Source of the DNA: Prochlorococcus marinus str. MIT 1013
GTDB lineage: Bacteria; Cyanobacteriota; Cyanobacteriia; PCC-6307; Cyanobiaceae
Length of the DNA stretch: 64,000 nt
Direction: 5' to 3'
Assembly (NCBI RefSeq): GCF_027359395.1
Contig: NZ_CP114778.1
Coordinates: 992,001-1,056,000, forward strand
Part shown: piece after piece, positions 33,970 through 42,921 of the stretch
Position numbering within the stretch: position 1 is the stretch's first letter
How the letters are laid out: the number at the start of each line of letters is the position of its first letter
The notes under the pieces: model-generated
Seen by the model: the letters and a program-made list of their open reading frames with translations, nothing else
Told to the model about the DNA's origin: nothing
The model's database searches: none
Translations under genes and position numbers: made by a program

Positions 33970-34160
33970 AACCTTTATTGAAGACTACTTACTCAAAGGC
34001 ACAAATATATTTCTGCTTGCGAGAGTGTCTGGTCATAGCGTGAAAACTCTTATGGATACTTATGAAAGGATAGACATCAGAGAGAGTTAAGGAGCTAACA
34101 GATATTGACTACGGAAAGAGAAAGAACGTTCCTCAGATCATCAATTTATTTGAGGAGTAA
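33970..34160 (+). pseudogene. C-terminal fragment of a tyrosine recombinase gene
   Basis: Reads STFIEDYLLKGTNIFLLARV, SGHSVKTLMDTYERIDIRES and, after an indel, KELTDIDYGKR-like and PQIINLFEE. It is collinear with the last 65 codons of the integrase at 45030-46619. It contains the GHS motif and the Tyr region but no arginine box. It is fused to the right flank of DUF1651 cassette 1. Confidence 0.85.
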
Positions 34161-34198
34161 GCGCCAGAATCTTCTTTGCTCGATACACCGACACAAGC

Positions 34199-34309
34199 AT
34201 GAAATTTGTCCAAAAGCATTACTTCCATTACAGAGCTGATTAGTCAACAGAGATTCTTGGTAAAGGTAGAAAGATCAACCCAGCAGAGGAAAGTCTTAGG
34301 TGGACTTAG
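34199..34309 (+). pseudogene. Degenerate copy of the 39-aa integrase-linked ORF
   Basis: MKFVQKHYFHYRAD, an in-frame TAG, then STEILGKGRKINPAEESLRW. Same order as the intact ORF at 46655-46774, including its position directly after the integrase 3' end. Confidence 0.75.
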
Positions 34310-34932
34310 ACAAAAAGAATAATGATAATGATCTACAAGGTCAAATAGATGATTTGAATAATCAAATTGATGCTCTAAAGGTTGGAAGCCTTTATAAACT
34401 TATATCGATTAAAGATTATGATGGCAATGTTCATGGATTTCTTGGAGATGCTCCTACTGATGTGACAGGTGTATATAAATATCAAGAGAAGTTAGATATA
34501 AATAGTGATGGAGTTAATGAAGCAATTTTTACGAATAAAGAGAGTGGTCGTTGGGTGACAGCTTCTATAGATCCAGTTACTGGAACAGTTAATTACTCTA
34601 ATAATGGAGCAGGAGGAACAACAAGAGTTGTAGGTATTTATCAAGATCCATTAGTGGCAAATGGAACGGTAGAAAAAGATAGTATCTTTGACGGATCGAG
34701 AACCTTTATCAATGAGCTAAAACTCGATAACCTGATTCTTAAGACAGTGGGTGACTACAACGGTGATAGATTCCAAGAAGTGTATTGGAGTAAAGTAGAT
34801 AACTCTGCCTATTTAAGAGCTGTTATGCATGCAGATGGCAATATTCAATACGCTAATTATCAAAACCTGCAGCAAATGACTGATTACTTAACTGGCAATG
34901 GATTTGCAGATACTGTTGCTTTGATTGCTTAG
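34300..34932 (+). CDS. C-terminal-domain-like fragment of a large Ca-binding surface protein (210 aa)
   Basis: GTG start with a GAGGAAAG ribosome-binding-like sequence, inside the integrase-linked repeat. N-terminal short coiled coil (LQGQIDDLNNQIDALK), then a domain with YKYQEKLDINSDGVNEAIFT and TVGDYNGDRFQEVYWSKVD, two DxNxDG-type calcium loops, ending in TDYLTGNGFADTVALIA. From memory the ending resembles the conserved C-termini of giant RTX-like proteins of marine Synechococcus/Prochlorococcus. It may be a stand-alone protein or a detached module. Confidence 0.65.
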   Translation: MDLDKKNNDNDLQGQIDDLNNQIDALKVGSLYKLISIKDYDGNVHGFLGDAPTDVTGVYKYQEKLDINSDGVNEAIFTNKESGRWVTASIDPVTGTVNYSNNGAGGTTRVVGIYQDPLVANGTVEKDSIFDGSRTFINELKLDNLILKTVGDYNGDRFQEVYWSKVDNSAYLRAVMHADGNIQYANYQNLQQMTDYLTGNGFADTVALIA

Positions 34933-35055
34933 ATGAGGAAGCTGCTTAGGGACATCCTCCTATTATTCACTTTTAGAAACCCAGAACTGATACATCCCTC
35001 TTAAGGTATTTGGATGTTTTGCTTAAACTTTTTCCAGCTGGATATTGCATTGTTT

Positions 35056-36756
35056 TTATTTTTTGATTATCTCTTTTTTAATTTCGCTCAGCGGAAAGGC
35101 CCAATCATTCCTTGTGATTTGTCTAAATATCTTCATAGATGAAAACCAATAACTTTGGATATCTTTTACTCCATATGGCCAATGACTGTGTTTTGGAAGA
35201 ATAACTTTAGTTTTCATATCCAATGCTCCAGAAAGAGCTGCTGTAACATTATCAATAGTGACTATGTGATCGCAGGCAGTTATTAAGGAGGCTAAACCAT
35301 CAATGTCATTAAAACAATCAAGTTCTTCTATCTCTAATATTTCTACTCCTAAATTTTTTCTAACATTTTTGATTTCTTCTTTTACATCACCATATTGAAG
35401 ATTAACAAAGTTTACACCAGGAGAATAGAGTCCTGAAATCATTTTTTCTAATGAGATTAAGCTTTCAGGATATCTTTTACTTTTTGATGTCCATGAAATT
35501 CCCACAAGTATTTTATGTTCACTTCTTAGTAATCTTTTTCTATATTCTTTAGTTTTTTCCTTATTAGCTAGTAAAATAATTTTTTTTGATGAAATAAAAC
35601 TTTCTACTGTTTTTCTTAAATATTGTGCTAACGAACCGAATGGAAGATGATAATCATATTCTTTCTCATCTAAATTTTCTTCTTTACTAATGAAACCTAT
35701 TTCATGATCGATTGACCTTTGTAAAATAGGTATTAATCTTCTATCAAGTTTAATTATTAATCGATCTACATTATCTTGTAGGTCTGGTATTAATGTTGAA
35801 AAATATAATTGATCACCTAGCCCTTGTTCTGCCCATAGTAATAAACAACCTCTTTTCCCCGGATTCCATAGTGGTTTATTAGTTTTTAATCTTAACTTCA
35901 CATTTTTACTTCTTTTCCATCTCCATTCATATTTTTCCCACCCTTCTTTGAAAAACTTTAATTGTAGAAGTGTATGAGAAAGATTGAAATGTGCTTCGGT
36001 AAAATTAGGATTCAGTTCAATTGCTTTGCGGTATGACAATACTGCTTCTTCTAGTTTACCAAAATCTTTCAATATGATTCCAAGATTGGAATGAGCCTTT
36101 GCGTAATCAGGTTTTATTTCAATTGCTTTGCGTAGTGATAATTCTGCTTCTTTTAATTTACCTAGATAGCTCAATATGCCTCCCAGATTGGAATATGCTT
36201 CTGCGAAGTTAGGATTCAGTTGAATTGCTTTGCGTTGAAATAATTCTGCTTCTTTTAATTTGCCAAGATCTCTCAATACATTTCCCAGATTGTAATGCGC
36301 ATCTGCGTAATCAGGTTTTATTTCAATTGCTTTGCGTTGAGATAATTCTGCTTCTTCTAATTTGCCAAGATTTTTTAATATGACTCCATAATTAGAAAAA
36401 ACCCTGTGATCTTTAATACCTTTATTAATGAAATATTGATAATATTTTGCTGCTTCTGAAATCTTTCCTTGTGAATGAAATTTAAATGCTTGATTAATTA
36501 TTTGTTCTTTTGAAGGTTTAGAAGGAATGTTAGTGGAAATAGAAATATTCTCTTTTATTTCACCTAAAGCAAATGGTACGGGGAATGTTTGTATTTCAGT
36601 GATTTGATTCTTTCTTTGTTCTTGAGAAGGTTTGGATTGATTATTGGTGTTAGGAGTAACATTTTCTTTGATTTCTTCTAAAGCAAATGGTAGTGGTAAT
36701 TCTTTAAACTTATTGACTTTCTTTTTCCCTTGATCTGTTTCACTAGGTTCTTCCAT
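35056..36756 (-). CDS. TPR protein with second-type GT9-like transferase domain (paralogue D)
   Basis: 566 residues. It has two consecutive leader copies (ELPLPFALEEIKENVT and TFPVPFALGEIKENISI), about five TPRs, then a transferase domain different from that of A, C and F: WEKYEWRWKRSKN, LLLWAEQGLGDQLYFSTLIP, HKILVGISWTSKSKRYPES, LASLITACDHIVTIDNVTAA and KVILPKHSHWPYG. This is the GT9-like type found at the end of many TPR proteins in methylotrophs and cyanobacteria. It lies 12 bp downstream of paralogue E, so likely cotranscribed. Confidence 0.87.
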   Translation of the reverse strand: MEEPSETDQGKKKVNKFKELPLPFALEEIKENVTPNTNNQSKPSQEQRKNQITEIQTFPVPFALGEIKENISISTNIPSKPSKEQIINQAFKFHSQGKISEAAKYYQYFINKGIKDHRVFSNYGVILKNLGKLEEAELSQRKAIEIKPDYADAHYNLGNVLRDLGKLKEAELFQRKAIQLNPNFAEAYSNLGGILSYLGKLKEAELSLRKAIEIKPDYAKAHSNLGIILKDFGKLEEAVLSYRKAIELNPNFTEAHFNLSHTLLQLKFFKEGWEKYEWRWKRSKNVKLRLKTNKPLWNPGKRGCLLLWAEQGLGDQLYFSTLIPDLQDNVDRLIIKLDRRLIPILQRSIDHEIGFISKEENLDEKEYDYHLPFGSLAQYLRKTVESFISSKKIILLANKEKTKEYRKRLLRSEHKILVGISWTSKSKRYPESLISLEKMISGLYSPGVNFVNLQYGDVKEEIKNVRKNLGVEILEIEELDCFNDIDGLASLITACDHIVTIDNVTAALSGALDMKTKVILPKHSHWPYGVKDIQSYWFSSMKIFRQITRNDWAFPLSEIKKEIIKK

Positions 36757-36768
36757 TGGTTTTTATTA

Positions 36769-39225
36769 CTATTTATTCACAAGGTTACTATACATAATTT
36801 CTAGTTCATTAGTAAATTTAGAAGAATCGAAAAATGATAATTTATTTTTATTTCTAAGTTTTTCACGAATTGTTTTGAGTTTTTCTTTATTAGTTGCAAG
36901 TTCATATGCTAAAGATTCATATTCTGAATAGCTCGTTGTAACTAATTCATTGAGATTACAAGCATTTAGTATGCTTGCTGCTATTCTTGCACTGTAACTC
37001 TTGCCTAGCAAAGTTATAACTGGTACATCAGAAGACAAGGCGAAATTTGCTGTATTTGCAGCATTAAAATTGAAAGTATCAAGAAATAAATCAGCACATG
37101 AATGTCTTGAGAAATGATCATCTAATTCCATATTTTCAGCAAATATTATTCTTTCTTTATCTATGCCATGATGAGTTAATTCAGCATACAAGTTATTCAT
37201 TGCAGCCTGATGTGGTTTTTTTATCCATAAAACACTTCTTTCTACTTTATGTAATAACCTGAGCCATATATTAAATTCTTTTCTAGTTATTTTATGGATA
37301 GAATTAAAGCATGTAAATACGAAGCCATCTGGTGGAAGTCCTAATTGTTCTCTGCTGAATTTGTTAACTGATATTTTCCTTGTATTATCATGGGGAAAAG
37401 AGCTATTAGGAAGGTGTAATACTTTTTCAGTATAAAATTTCTTATTTTCCTCTGGAATTATTACTTTATCAGCAAGAATATAATCATAGGAATCTGATCC
37501 AAGTGAACCAGCATAACCAAGATAGTTTATTTGAATAGGTGCTACTCGATAAGAGAAAATAGAAATCCTACTATATTTTGTTATACCATTAAGATCTAAT
37601 GCTATGTCAATTTGATCATTTCTTGCAAGTTTAACGATATCAAGATCAGATAGATTATGTATTTCTCTAAAAACAGAAACAGCTTTCTGTACTCTTATTG
37701 TATAATCATCTTTCATATTAGATAGACTATATGCATAGATCTCGAATTTAGATTTATCATGTAATTCTAGTGTTCTTAGTAGCAGATGAGTTAATGGATG
37801 ATTTCTGAAATCAGCTGAAAAGTAACCGATCTTAATTTTATTATTATTGTTGTTATGATTGATATTTGGTAATTCTTCTCTTTTATGTTCTTGATTATAT
37901 TTAATTGCACGTTTTAAGTGATTTAATGGGTTGTCCTCTATATACATTAATGCTAAAGGACCTATAGCCTTTCCCTCTATTCCTATTCTATTTAAATCAG
38001 GTAAATACTTTTCTATCTCATCCCACATGCAAAGCCTGGATAAAGTGTAAATTATATTGGAAATTAGGTGAATTTGTTTGGGATCTATTTCTAAGGATTT
38101 TTGATACGCTTGATTTGCTTCTTCTAATTTATCTAAATCCATCAAGATGGCTCCCAGGTTGGAATACGCATCAGCGAAATCAGGCTTAAGATCAATCGCT
38201 TTGCGTGTAGATATTTCTGCGTCTTGTGATTTGCCAAGATCCATCAATATTGATCCCAGGTTAGAATGCGCCATTGCGTACTTAGGATTAATTTGAATTG
38301 CTTTGCGAGTGGATATTTCTGCGTCTTTTAATTTGTCCAGATCTCTCAATATGTTTCCAAGATTTAAATGAGCCTCTGCCAATTCAGGCTTAAGTTCAAT
38401 TGCTTTACGTGTATATACTTCTGCGTCTTGTGATTTACCCAGATCACTCAATACGCTTCCTAGATTTAAATGAGCCTCTACGAAATCAGGTTTGAGTTCA
38501 ATTGCTTTGCGTAGTGATAACTCTGCTTCTATTAATTTGCCAAGTTCTTTCAATATATTTCCCAGATTGTAATGCGCCTCTGCGTAATTAGGATTCAGCT
38601 CAATTGCTTTGCAATATGACAATTCTGCTTCTATTAATTTGCCAAGTTCTTTCAATATATTTCCCAGATTATAATGCGCTTCTGCGTAATTAGGATTCAG
38701 CTCAATTGCTTTGCAATATGACAATTCTGCTTCTTTTAATTTGCCAAGATCGCTAAATATATTTCCCAGATTATAATGAGCTTCTGCGTAATTAGGATTC
38801 AGCTCAATTGCTTTTCTCGTGGAGGTTTCTGCTTCTTCTAACTTGCCAAGATCTATTAATATGTTTCCCAGATTGGAATGTGCTTCTGCGAAGTCAGGCT
38901 TAAGTTTAATTGCTTTGCGAGTTGAGATTTCTGCTTCTTGTAATTTACCAAGATCTTTCAATATGATTCCATAATTACAGAATACTTTGGTGTCTTTATA
39001 TCCTTGAGAAAGGCAATATTTATAATACCTTGAAGCTTCTTTAATATTACCTTGTAGATGATATTGAATTGCTTGATTAATTATTTGTTCTTTAGAATAT
39101 TTTGAAGAAGCATTCGTAGAAAGAGCAATATTCTCTTTCGTTTTCGTGAAAGTGAATGGAACTGGGAATGTTTTTATTTCAGTGAAGTTATTCTTTCTTT
39201 GTTCTTGTTTGTCTAATTTTTCCAT
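36769..39225 (-). CDS. TPR O-GlcNAc-transferase-like (SPINDLY/GT41) protein (paralogue E)
   Basis: 818 residues from ATG 39225 (MEKLDKQEQRKNN), chosen to match paralogues; the frame extends to 39261. It has a leader (TFPVPFTFTKTKENIALS), about ten TPRs including two virtually identical consecutive units (NPNYAEAHYNLGNILKELGK twice), then a GT41 catalytic region: IGYFSADFRNHPLTHLL, IDIALDLNGITKYSRISIFS, APIQINYLGYAGSLGSDSYD, FVFTCFNSIHKITRKEFNIW, DLFLDTFNFNAANTANFALS and TLLGKSYSARIAASIL. Bacterial OGT homologues modify Ser/Thr of proteins such as flagellins with GlcNAc. Acceptor unknown here. Confidence 0.92.
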   Translation of the reverse strand: MEKLDKQEQRKNNFTEIKTFPVPFTFTKTKENIALSTNASSKYSKEQIINQAIQYHLQGNIKEASRYYKYCLSQGYKDTKVFCNYGIILKDLGKLQEAEISTRKAIKLKPDFAEAHSNLGNILIDLGKLEEAETSTRKAIELNPNYAEAHYNLGNIFSDLGKLKEAELSYCKAIELNPNYAEAHYNLGNILKELGKLIEAELSYCKAIELNPNYAEAHYNLGNILKELGKLIEAELSLRKAIELKPDFVEAHLNLGSVLSDLGKSQDAEVYTRKAIELKPELAEAHLNLGNILRDLDKLKDAEISTRKAIQINPKYAMAHSNLGSILMDLGKSQDAEISTRKAIDLKPDFADAYSNLGAILMDLDKLEEANQAYQKSLEIDPKQIHLISNIIYTLSRLCMWDEIEKYLPDLNRIGIEGKAIGPLALMYIEDNPLNHLKRAIKYNQEHKREELPNINHNNNNNKIKIGYFSADFRNHPLTHLLLRTLELHDKSKFEIYAYSLSNMKDDYTIRVQKAVSVFREIHNLSDLDIVKLARNDQIDIALDLNGITKYSRISIFSYRVAPIQINYLGYAGSLGSDSYDYILADKVIIPEENKKFYTEKVLHLPNSSFPHDNTRKISVNKFSREQLGLPPDGFVFTCFNSIHKITRKEFNIWLRLLHKVERSVLWIKKPHQAAMNNLYAELTHHGIDKERIIFAENMELDDHFSRHSCADLFLDTFNFNAANTANFALSSDVPVITLLGKSYSARIAASILNACNLNELVTTSYSEYESLAYELATNKEKLKTIREKLRNKNKLSFFDSSKFTNELEIMYSNLVNK

Positions 39226-39367
39226 ATATTTTACTACAGTTAAAGAAACAATAAAATACATACATATATATTTCCTTTATAAGTGATCAAGATCTATTAA
39301 ATATTTCTTCTTAATACTTTGCGACTGCAACGCTTCAAATGCTGCTTTTATTTATTGATTCTGAACT
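39226..39367. repeat. TPR-upstream repeat, copy 2
   Basis: Matches 30948-31095 and 42402-42545: TTAAAGAAACAATAAAATAC, GTGATCAAGATCTATTAAAT, TTCTTCTTAATA and the TTGATTCTGAACTCGC end. To its right it continues into the remnant of the small divergent ORF and then into the RNA polymerase gene. Confidence 0.75.
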
Positions 39368-39480
39368 CGCCATTATTATAGTGAAAGAAGCATTTAAACT
39401 ATCTCGCACTCGATTGGCATCGAGAATAAAGAAATGGGTCACTGCGAACATCGAAAAGAAGTAGCTCGTGATTTGGTTGG

Positions 39481-40731
39481 TTGAAGCCTTGGAACTGCGA
39501 TGCAAGAGGAAGAATGTATAGCCAACAGTCATTTCTTCATCCACAATCATCCGATCTAGAACGCGGAATCATCAGGTTTAAAGAAGGCTGCAAACTCAAC
39601 AAAAGAGGAGAAGAGAATGCAGCCCAAGCGGTAGGAGCTGCATTCCGTGGAAACAAAGTTTCTTATGAAGAGAGAAGTCGTTGGACATACGACAACAAAG
39701 AACTCATAAAAGTAATAACGAAAGACCCTCTCGAGATGAGAGAACTTTGGCAAGACTGTGATGAACCTTGGCAGTTCTTACAACTTGCACGAGAGTTCAA
39801 TCGAGTTTGTTTCCTTGGGGAAACGAATGAATGGAAAGTAGGAATAGGAGCCGACTCAACAGCATCAGGTCTTCAACTCTTAAGTGGAATGAGGAGAGAT
39901 CCAAAGGGGATGCAATTCACTAACTTCTTACCACCTGACAACCCAAACGATCCGCCTCAAGATGCTTACAAAGAGGTCTTAAGAATTGCAAGAAGGATTG
40001 TCTCTGAAGACCCTGCAACCGAATGGCTTGCACAGCATTTACATGACAGAGAACTAGGCAAAAAGATCCTTATGAAAGCGATATATGGAGCATCAACACA
40101 AACTTACCGATACGACATAAAAGAGTTTTTTCAGAAACGAGGTTTATTTCCTGAAACCATTAACTACACTCCTCATATTCCATATCTCACCACAGTTCTA
40201 GAAGAGGCAAGTCGACAAGTATTTCCAATAGCATTCGAGACTTTGACTTGGCTTAAAAAGCTATGGAAGATAGCGAAAGGTAATGGATCAAGTGCGGCGA
40301 TATGGACTACTCCCAACAACGACCTAATCCATATCTAGAAAAAGAAAGTCGATGTCATAGAAGTGAAAACAACACACTTAGGGAAAGTCAGCATTGGGAC
40401 TGGAGAAGGACAGAGAACTGATTACAAAGCAATAGAGAAAGCACTTGCTCCATCATTCGTACATAGCTATGACGCAGCCGTCCTTAAGTCTTCCTTCCAA
40501 GATTGGCATCAACCAATAGCTTTAATACATGATTGTTTGAAGGTTCTGCCTAACGATATGGACAAAGCAAAAGAAAGGATCAAACATGGATTTGTTCAAG
40601 TTTGCAAAGGCGATCCATTGGCTCGTTTGGCGGATGAGATGGAAGTATCATCAGAGCAATTACCAAGGCTTACAAAGGGTTCTGGAGACCTCTCAGCCGT
40701 GCTTGAGTCGTCTTCGTATATGTTTAATTAG
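39481..40731 (+). pseudogene. T7-type single-subunit RNA polymerase, 5'-truncated with internal amber
   Basis: Two successive frames in the same register, split by TAG at 40336-40338, encode the palm/fingers part of a phage-type RNA polymerase. Motif A region KPWNCDARGRMYSQQSF, then GIGADSTASGLQLLSGMRRD (catalytic Asp), DRELGKKILMKAIYGAS (the Arg, Lys and Tyr spaced as R627/K631/Y639 of T7), PSFVHSYDAAVL, PIALIHDCLKVLP (His-Asp pair like H811/D812), and a C-terminal LSAVLESSSYMFN end. The roughly 400-residue N-terminal promoter-recognition domain is missing. The active-site residues survive, so decay looks recent. Confidence 0.9.
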
Positions 40732-40787
40732 AAGCTACTTCCATTGACTTGTCCTCTCCACAATCATCAACAAAGAGACCTGAAATA

Positions 40788-42401
40788 TCAGATGAGATCA
40801 TGTTTTACATCCTGGAAAGAGCTAAGTGCGATGGATACTCTCTCCATAACTTCTTGCCAATCATGTCGTTTTTTTTGTCGGAATAACCTCATCGAGGGAT
40901 ACCAAAATGTAGTGTCTCCAGTAAGCCCCCAATACCAAAAAGGTACATCTCTTAGTAATAACCAAACCTTCTTACCCATTCCTGCAGCTAAAGGACCCAG
41001 GCTGCAGTCATTAGTAATAATCAAATCACAGTTTTCTACGATTGCCGATGTTTCTGAATAATCCCATATGCTGTCTATTTGATCTTGGCAACTAACAAAA
41101 TGTTCTTTAAATGAACATTTCTCCATTTGCTCAGAGCCGAAACCTTTTTGGAATGAAATCAATCGAATATCATTTTTTTCTAGAAGCTTTGAGAATATTT
41201 CTAAAGGAATTGATCGCCCTTGATAAATCTTTTCCATTTCTGGATTTCCTTGCCAATTAACACCAACTATTGGTCTTTTTTCTTTGAAGAGAATATTACG
41301 CCATTTTTCTTTTAGTGTTTTTGTTGATGAAATGTATGGGGTATTAATTACAGGATTATGAGGGTTCACAGAGAAATACTTAAGTAAAGATAGTAATGGG
41401 ATCCATTTCCCTTCTTTTACAAGACTGCATTGCTCAGGGGAAAGAGGGTTAGAGTGTATGCCTGAGTCTTGAATCAAGTTGTGTAGCTTTTCAGGAGCAC
41501 AAAAAGAAAGGTCTATTCCTTGTTGTTTAAGAGGCAACAAATAACGCATATAAAAAATCACATCTCCTGGAGCTTGCTCACTAACAACTAAAAGCTTTTC
41601 TCCCTTTTGTAGTTTTTCCTTAGTTACTTTTTTTATTTTTGTCTTACCGTGAGGAATAATAGGTTTATTTATTTTAAATCTAAATTCATAGTTTTCTAAA
41701 CCATTTCTATAGTCGCCTTGAAGTAGTTCAAGATGTGAAAGATTCCAAGATGCTTCATTGCAATCAGGATTCAGTTCAATTGCTTTGCGTTGTGATAATT
41801 CTGCTTCTTTTAGTTTTCCAAGATCTTTCAATACGACTCCCAAATTGGAATACGCCTCTGCGAAATCAGGTTTGATTCCAATTGCTTTGCAATAGGACAA
41901 TTCTGCTTCTTCTAATTTGCCAAGATCTTTCAATATGATTCCCAGATTGTAAAGTGCCTCTGCGTGATCAGGTTTAAGTTCAATTGCTTTGCGATAGGAC
42001 AATTCTGCTTCTTCTAAGTTTTCAAGATCGCTCAATATGCTTCCTAGATTGGAATGTGCCTTTTCATAATCAGGATTTAGCTCAATTGCTTTGCGGTATG
42101 ACAATTCTGCTTCTTCTAAGTTTCCAAGATTTGCCAATATTGTTCCATAATTGGAAAAAACTCTGTGATCATTGAATCCTTCATTGATGAAATATTGATA
42201 ATATTTTGCTGCTTCTGAAATGTTTCCCTGTGAATGATATTGAAATGCTTGATTAATTATTTGTTCTCTAGAAGGTTTAGTAGGTGTATTTGTATTAATA
42301 GTAAGATTTTCTTCGTTTACTTCTAAAAGAAAAGGCACAGGGAAGATTTTTATATCTGCTAATTTGTTCTTTCTTTGTTCTTGTTTATCTGATTTTTCCA
42401 T
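40788..42401 (-). CDS. TPR protein with GT9-like glycosyltransferase domain (paralogue F)
   Basis: 537 residues starting MEKSDKQEQRKNK. Leader IFPVPFLLEVNEENLTI, about five TPRs, then the GT9-like domain very close to paralogue C (VSEQAPGDVIFYMRYLLPLK, EKRPIVGVNWQGN, CDLIITNDCSLGPLAAGMGK, FWYPSMRLFRQKKRHDWQEV). Both C and F lack the AHLA His found in paralogue A. Its 3' flank is shared with paralogues A and C and joins the RNA polymerase 3' end. Confidence 0.87.
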   Translation of the reverse strand: MEKSDKQEQRKNKLADIKIFPVPFLLEVNEENLTINTNTPTKPSREQIINQAFQYHSQGNISEAAKYYQYFINEGFNDHRVFSNYGTILANLGNLEEAELSYRKAIELNPDYEKAHSNLGSILSDLENLEEAELSYRKAIELKPDHAEALYNLGIILKDLGKLEEAELSYCKAIGIKPDFAEAYSNLGVVLKDLGKLKEAELSQRKAIELNPDCNEASWNLSHLELLQGDYRNGLENYEFRFKINKPIIPHGKTKIKKVTKEKLQKGEKLLVVSEQAPGDVIFYMRYLLPLKQQGIDLSFCAPEKLHNLIQDSGIHSNPLSPEQCSLVKEGKWIPLLSLLKYFSVNPHNPVINTPYISSTKTLKEKWRNILFKEKRPIVGVNWQGNPEMEKIYQGRSIPLEIFSKLLEKNDIRLISFQKGFGSEQMEKCSFKEHFVSCQDQIDSIWDYSETSAIVENCDLIITNDCSLGPLAAGMGKKVWLLLRDVPFWYWGLTGDTTFWYPSMRLFRQKKRHDWQEVMERVSIALSSFQDVKHDLI

Positions 42402-42545
42402 ATATTTTATTCCTGTTAAAGAAACAATAAAAAACGTACATAGATATATCCTTTCTAGCTGCTCGAGATCTATTAAAAATTTCTTCTTAATAGTTTACTA
42501 CGACAATGCCTCAAATGCTTCTCTTATCTATTGACTCTGAACTTG
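42402..42545. repeat. TPR-upstream repeat, copy 3
   Basis: More diverged copy of the 30948-31095 and 39226-39367 segments (TTAAAGAAACAATAAAAAAC, GAGATCTATTAAAAATTTC, CTCAAATGCTTCTCTTATCT). It contains the start of the small ORF at 42506. Confidence 0.7.
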
Positions 42546-42640
42546 CCAATATTATAGAGAAAGAAGCATTTAAAACTTCCTCACCCTCGATTGGCATCGA
42601 GAATAAAGAAATGGGTCACTGCGAATATCGAAAGAAGTAG
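42506..42640 (+). CDS. Small ORF divergent from TPR paralogue F (44 aa)
   Basis: MPQMLLLSIDSELANIIEKE, AFKTSSPSIGIENKEMGHCE, then YRKK. Related DNA exists at about 39346-39470, where one more A gives the ending HRKEVARDLVG, so this copy is probably shortened by a one-base deletion. After it both copies share about 35 bp reading WLKPWN in the polymerase frame, then diverge at 42674 (the other copy goes on as RNA polymerase). Possibly a phage-derived early gene. Confidence 0.45.
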   Translation: MPQMLLLSIDSELANIIEKEAFKTSSPSIGIENKEMGHCEYRKK

Positions 42641-42921
42641 CTCGTGATTTGGTTGGTTGAAGCCTTGGAACTGAAGACGTAAGGCATCTCAAGTAATACC
42701 TATAATTTCAACCCTGTTAGCTAGACGCAATTAGAACGGCGGATACATAAACCTCTCCAAAGTGAAAAGACAACTAAAGAAGGTGAAACACAGGATGTAT
42801 AAGGCGGCGCCAACCGTTTAAGACGGTTGGAGAAACTTCCATTTACATCCAAGTGAATACTTCATAAAACTATCTATCTACACATCACTCTCATCTTTAA
42901 ATAGTTAGCAACTATCCACAC
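42641..42921. other. Gene-free stretch with an inverted repeat
   Basis: Begins with about 33 bp of the RNA-polymerase 5' junction, then non-coding. An 8-bp inverted repeat CCAACCGT/ACGGTTGG (42810-42830) precedes the small-gene run; it lacks a T-tract. Confidence 0.45.
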
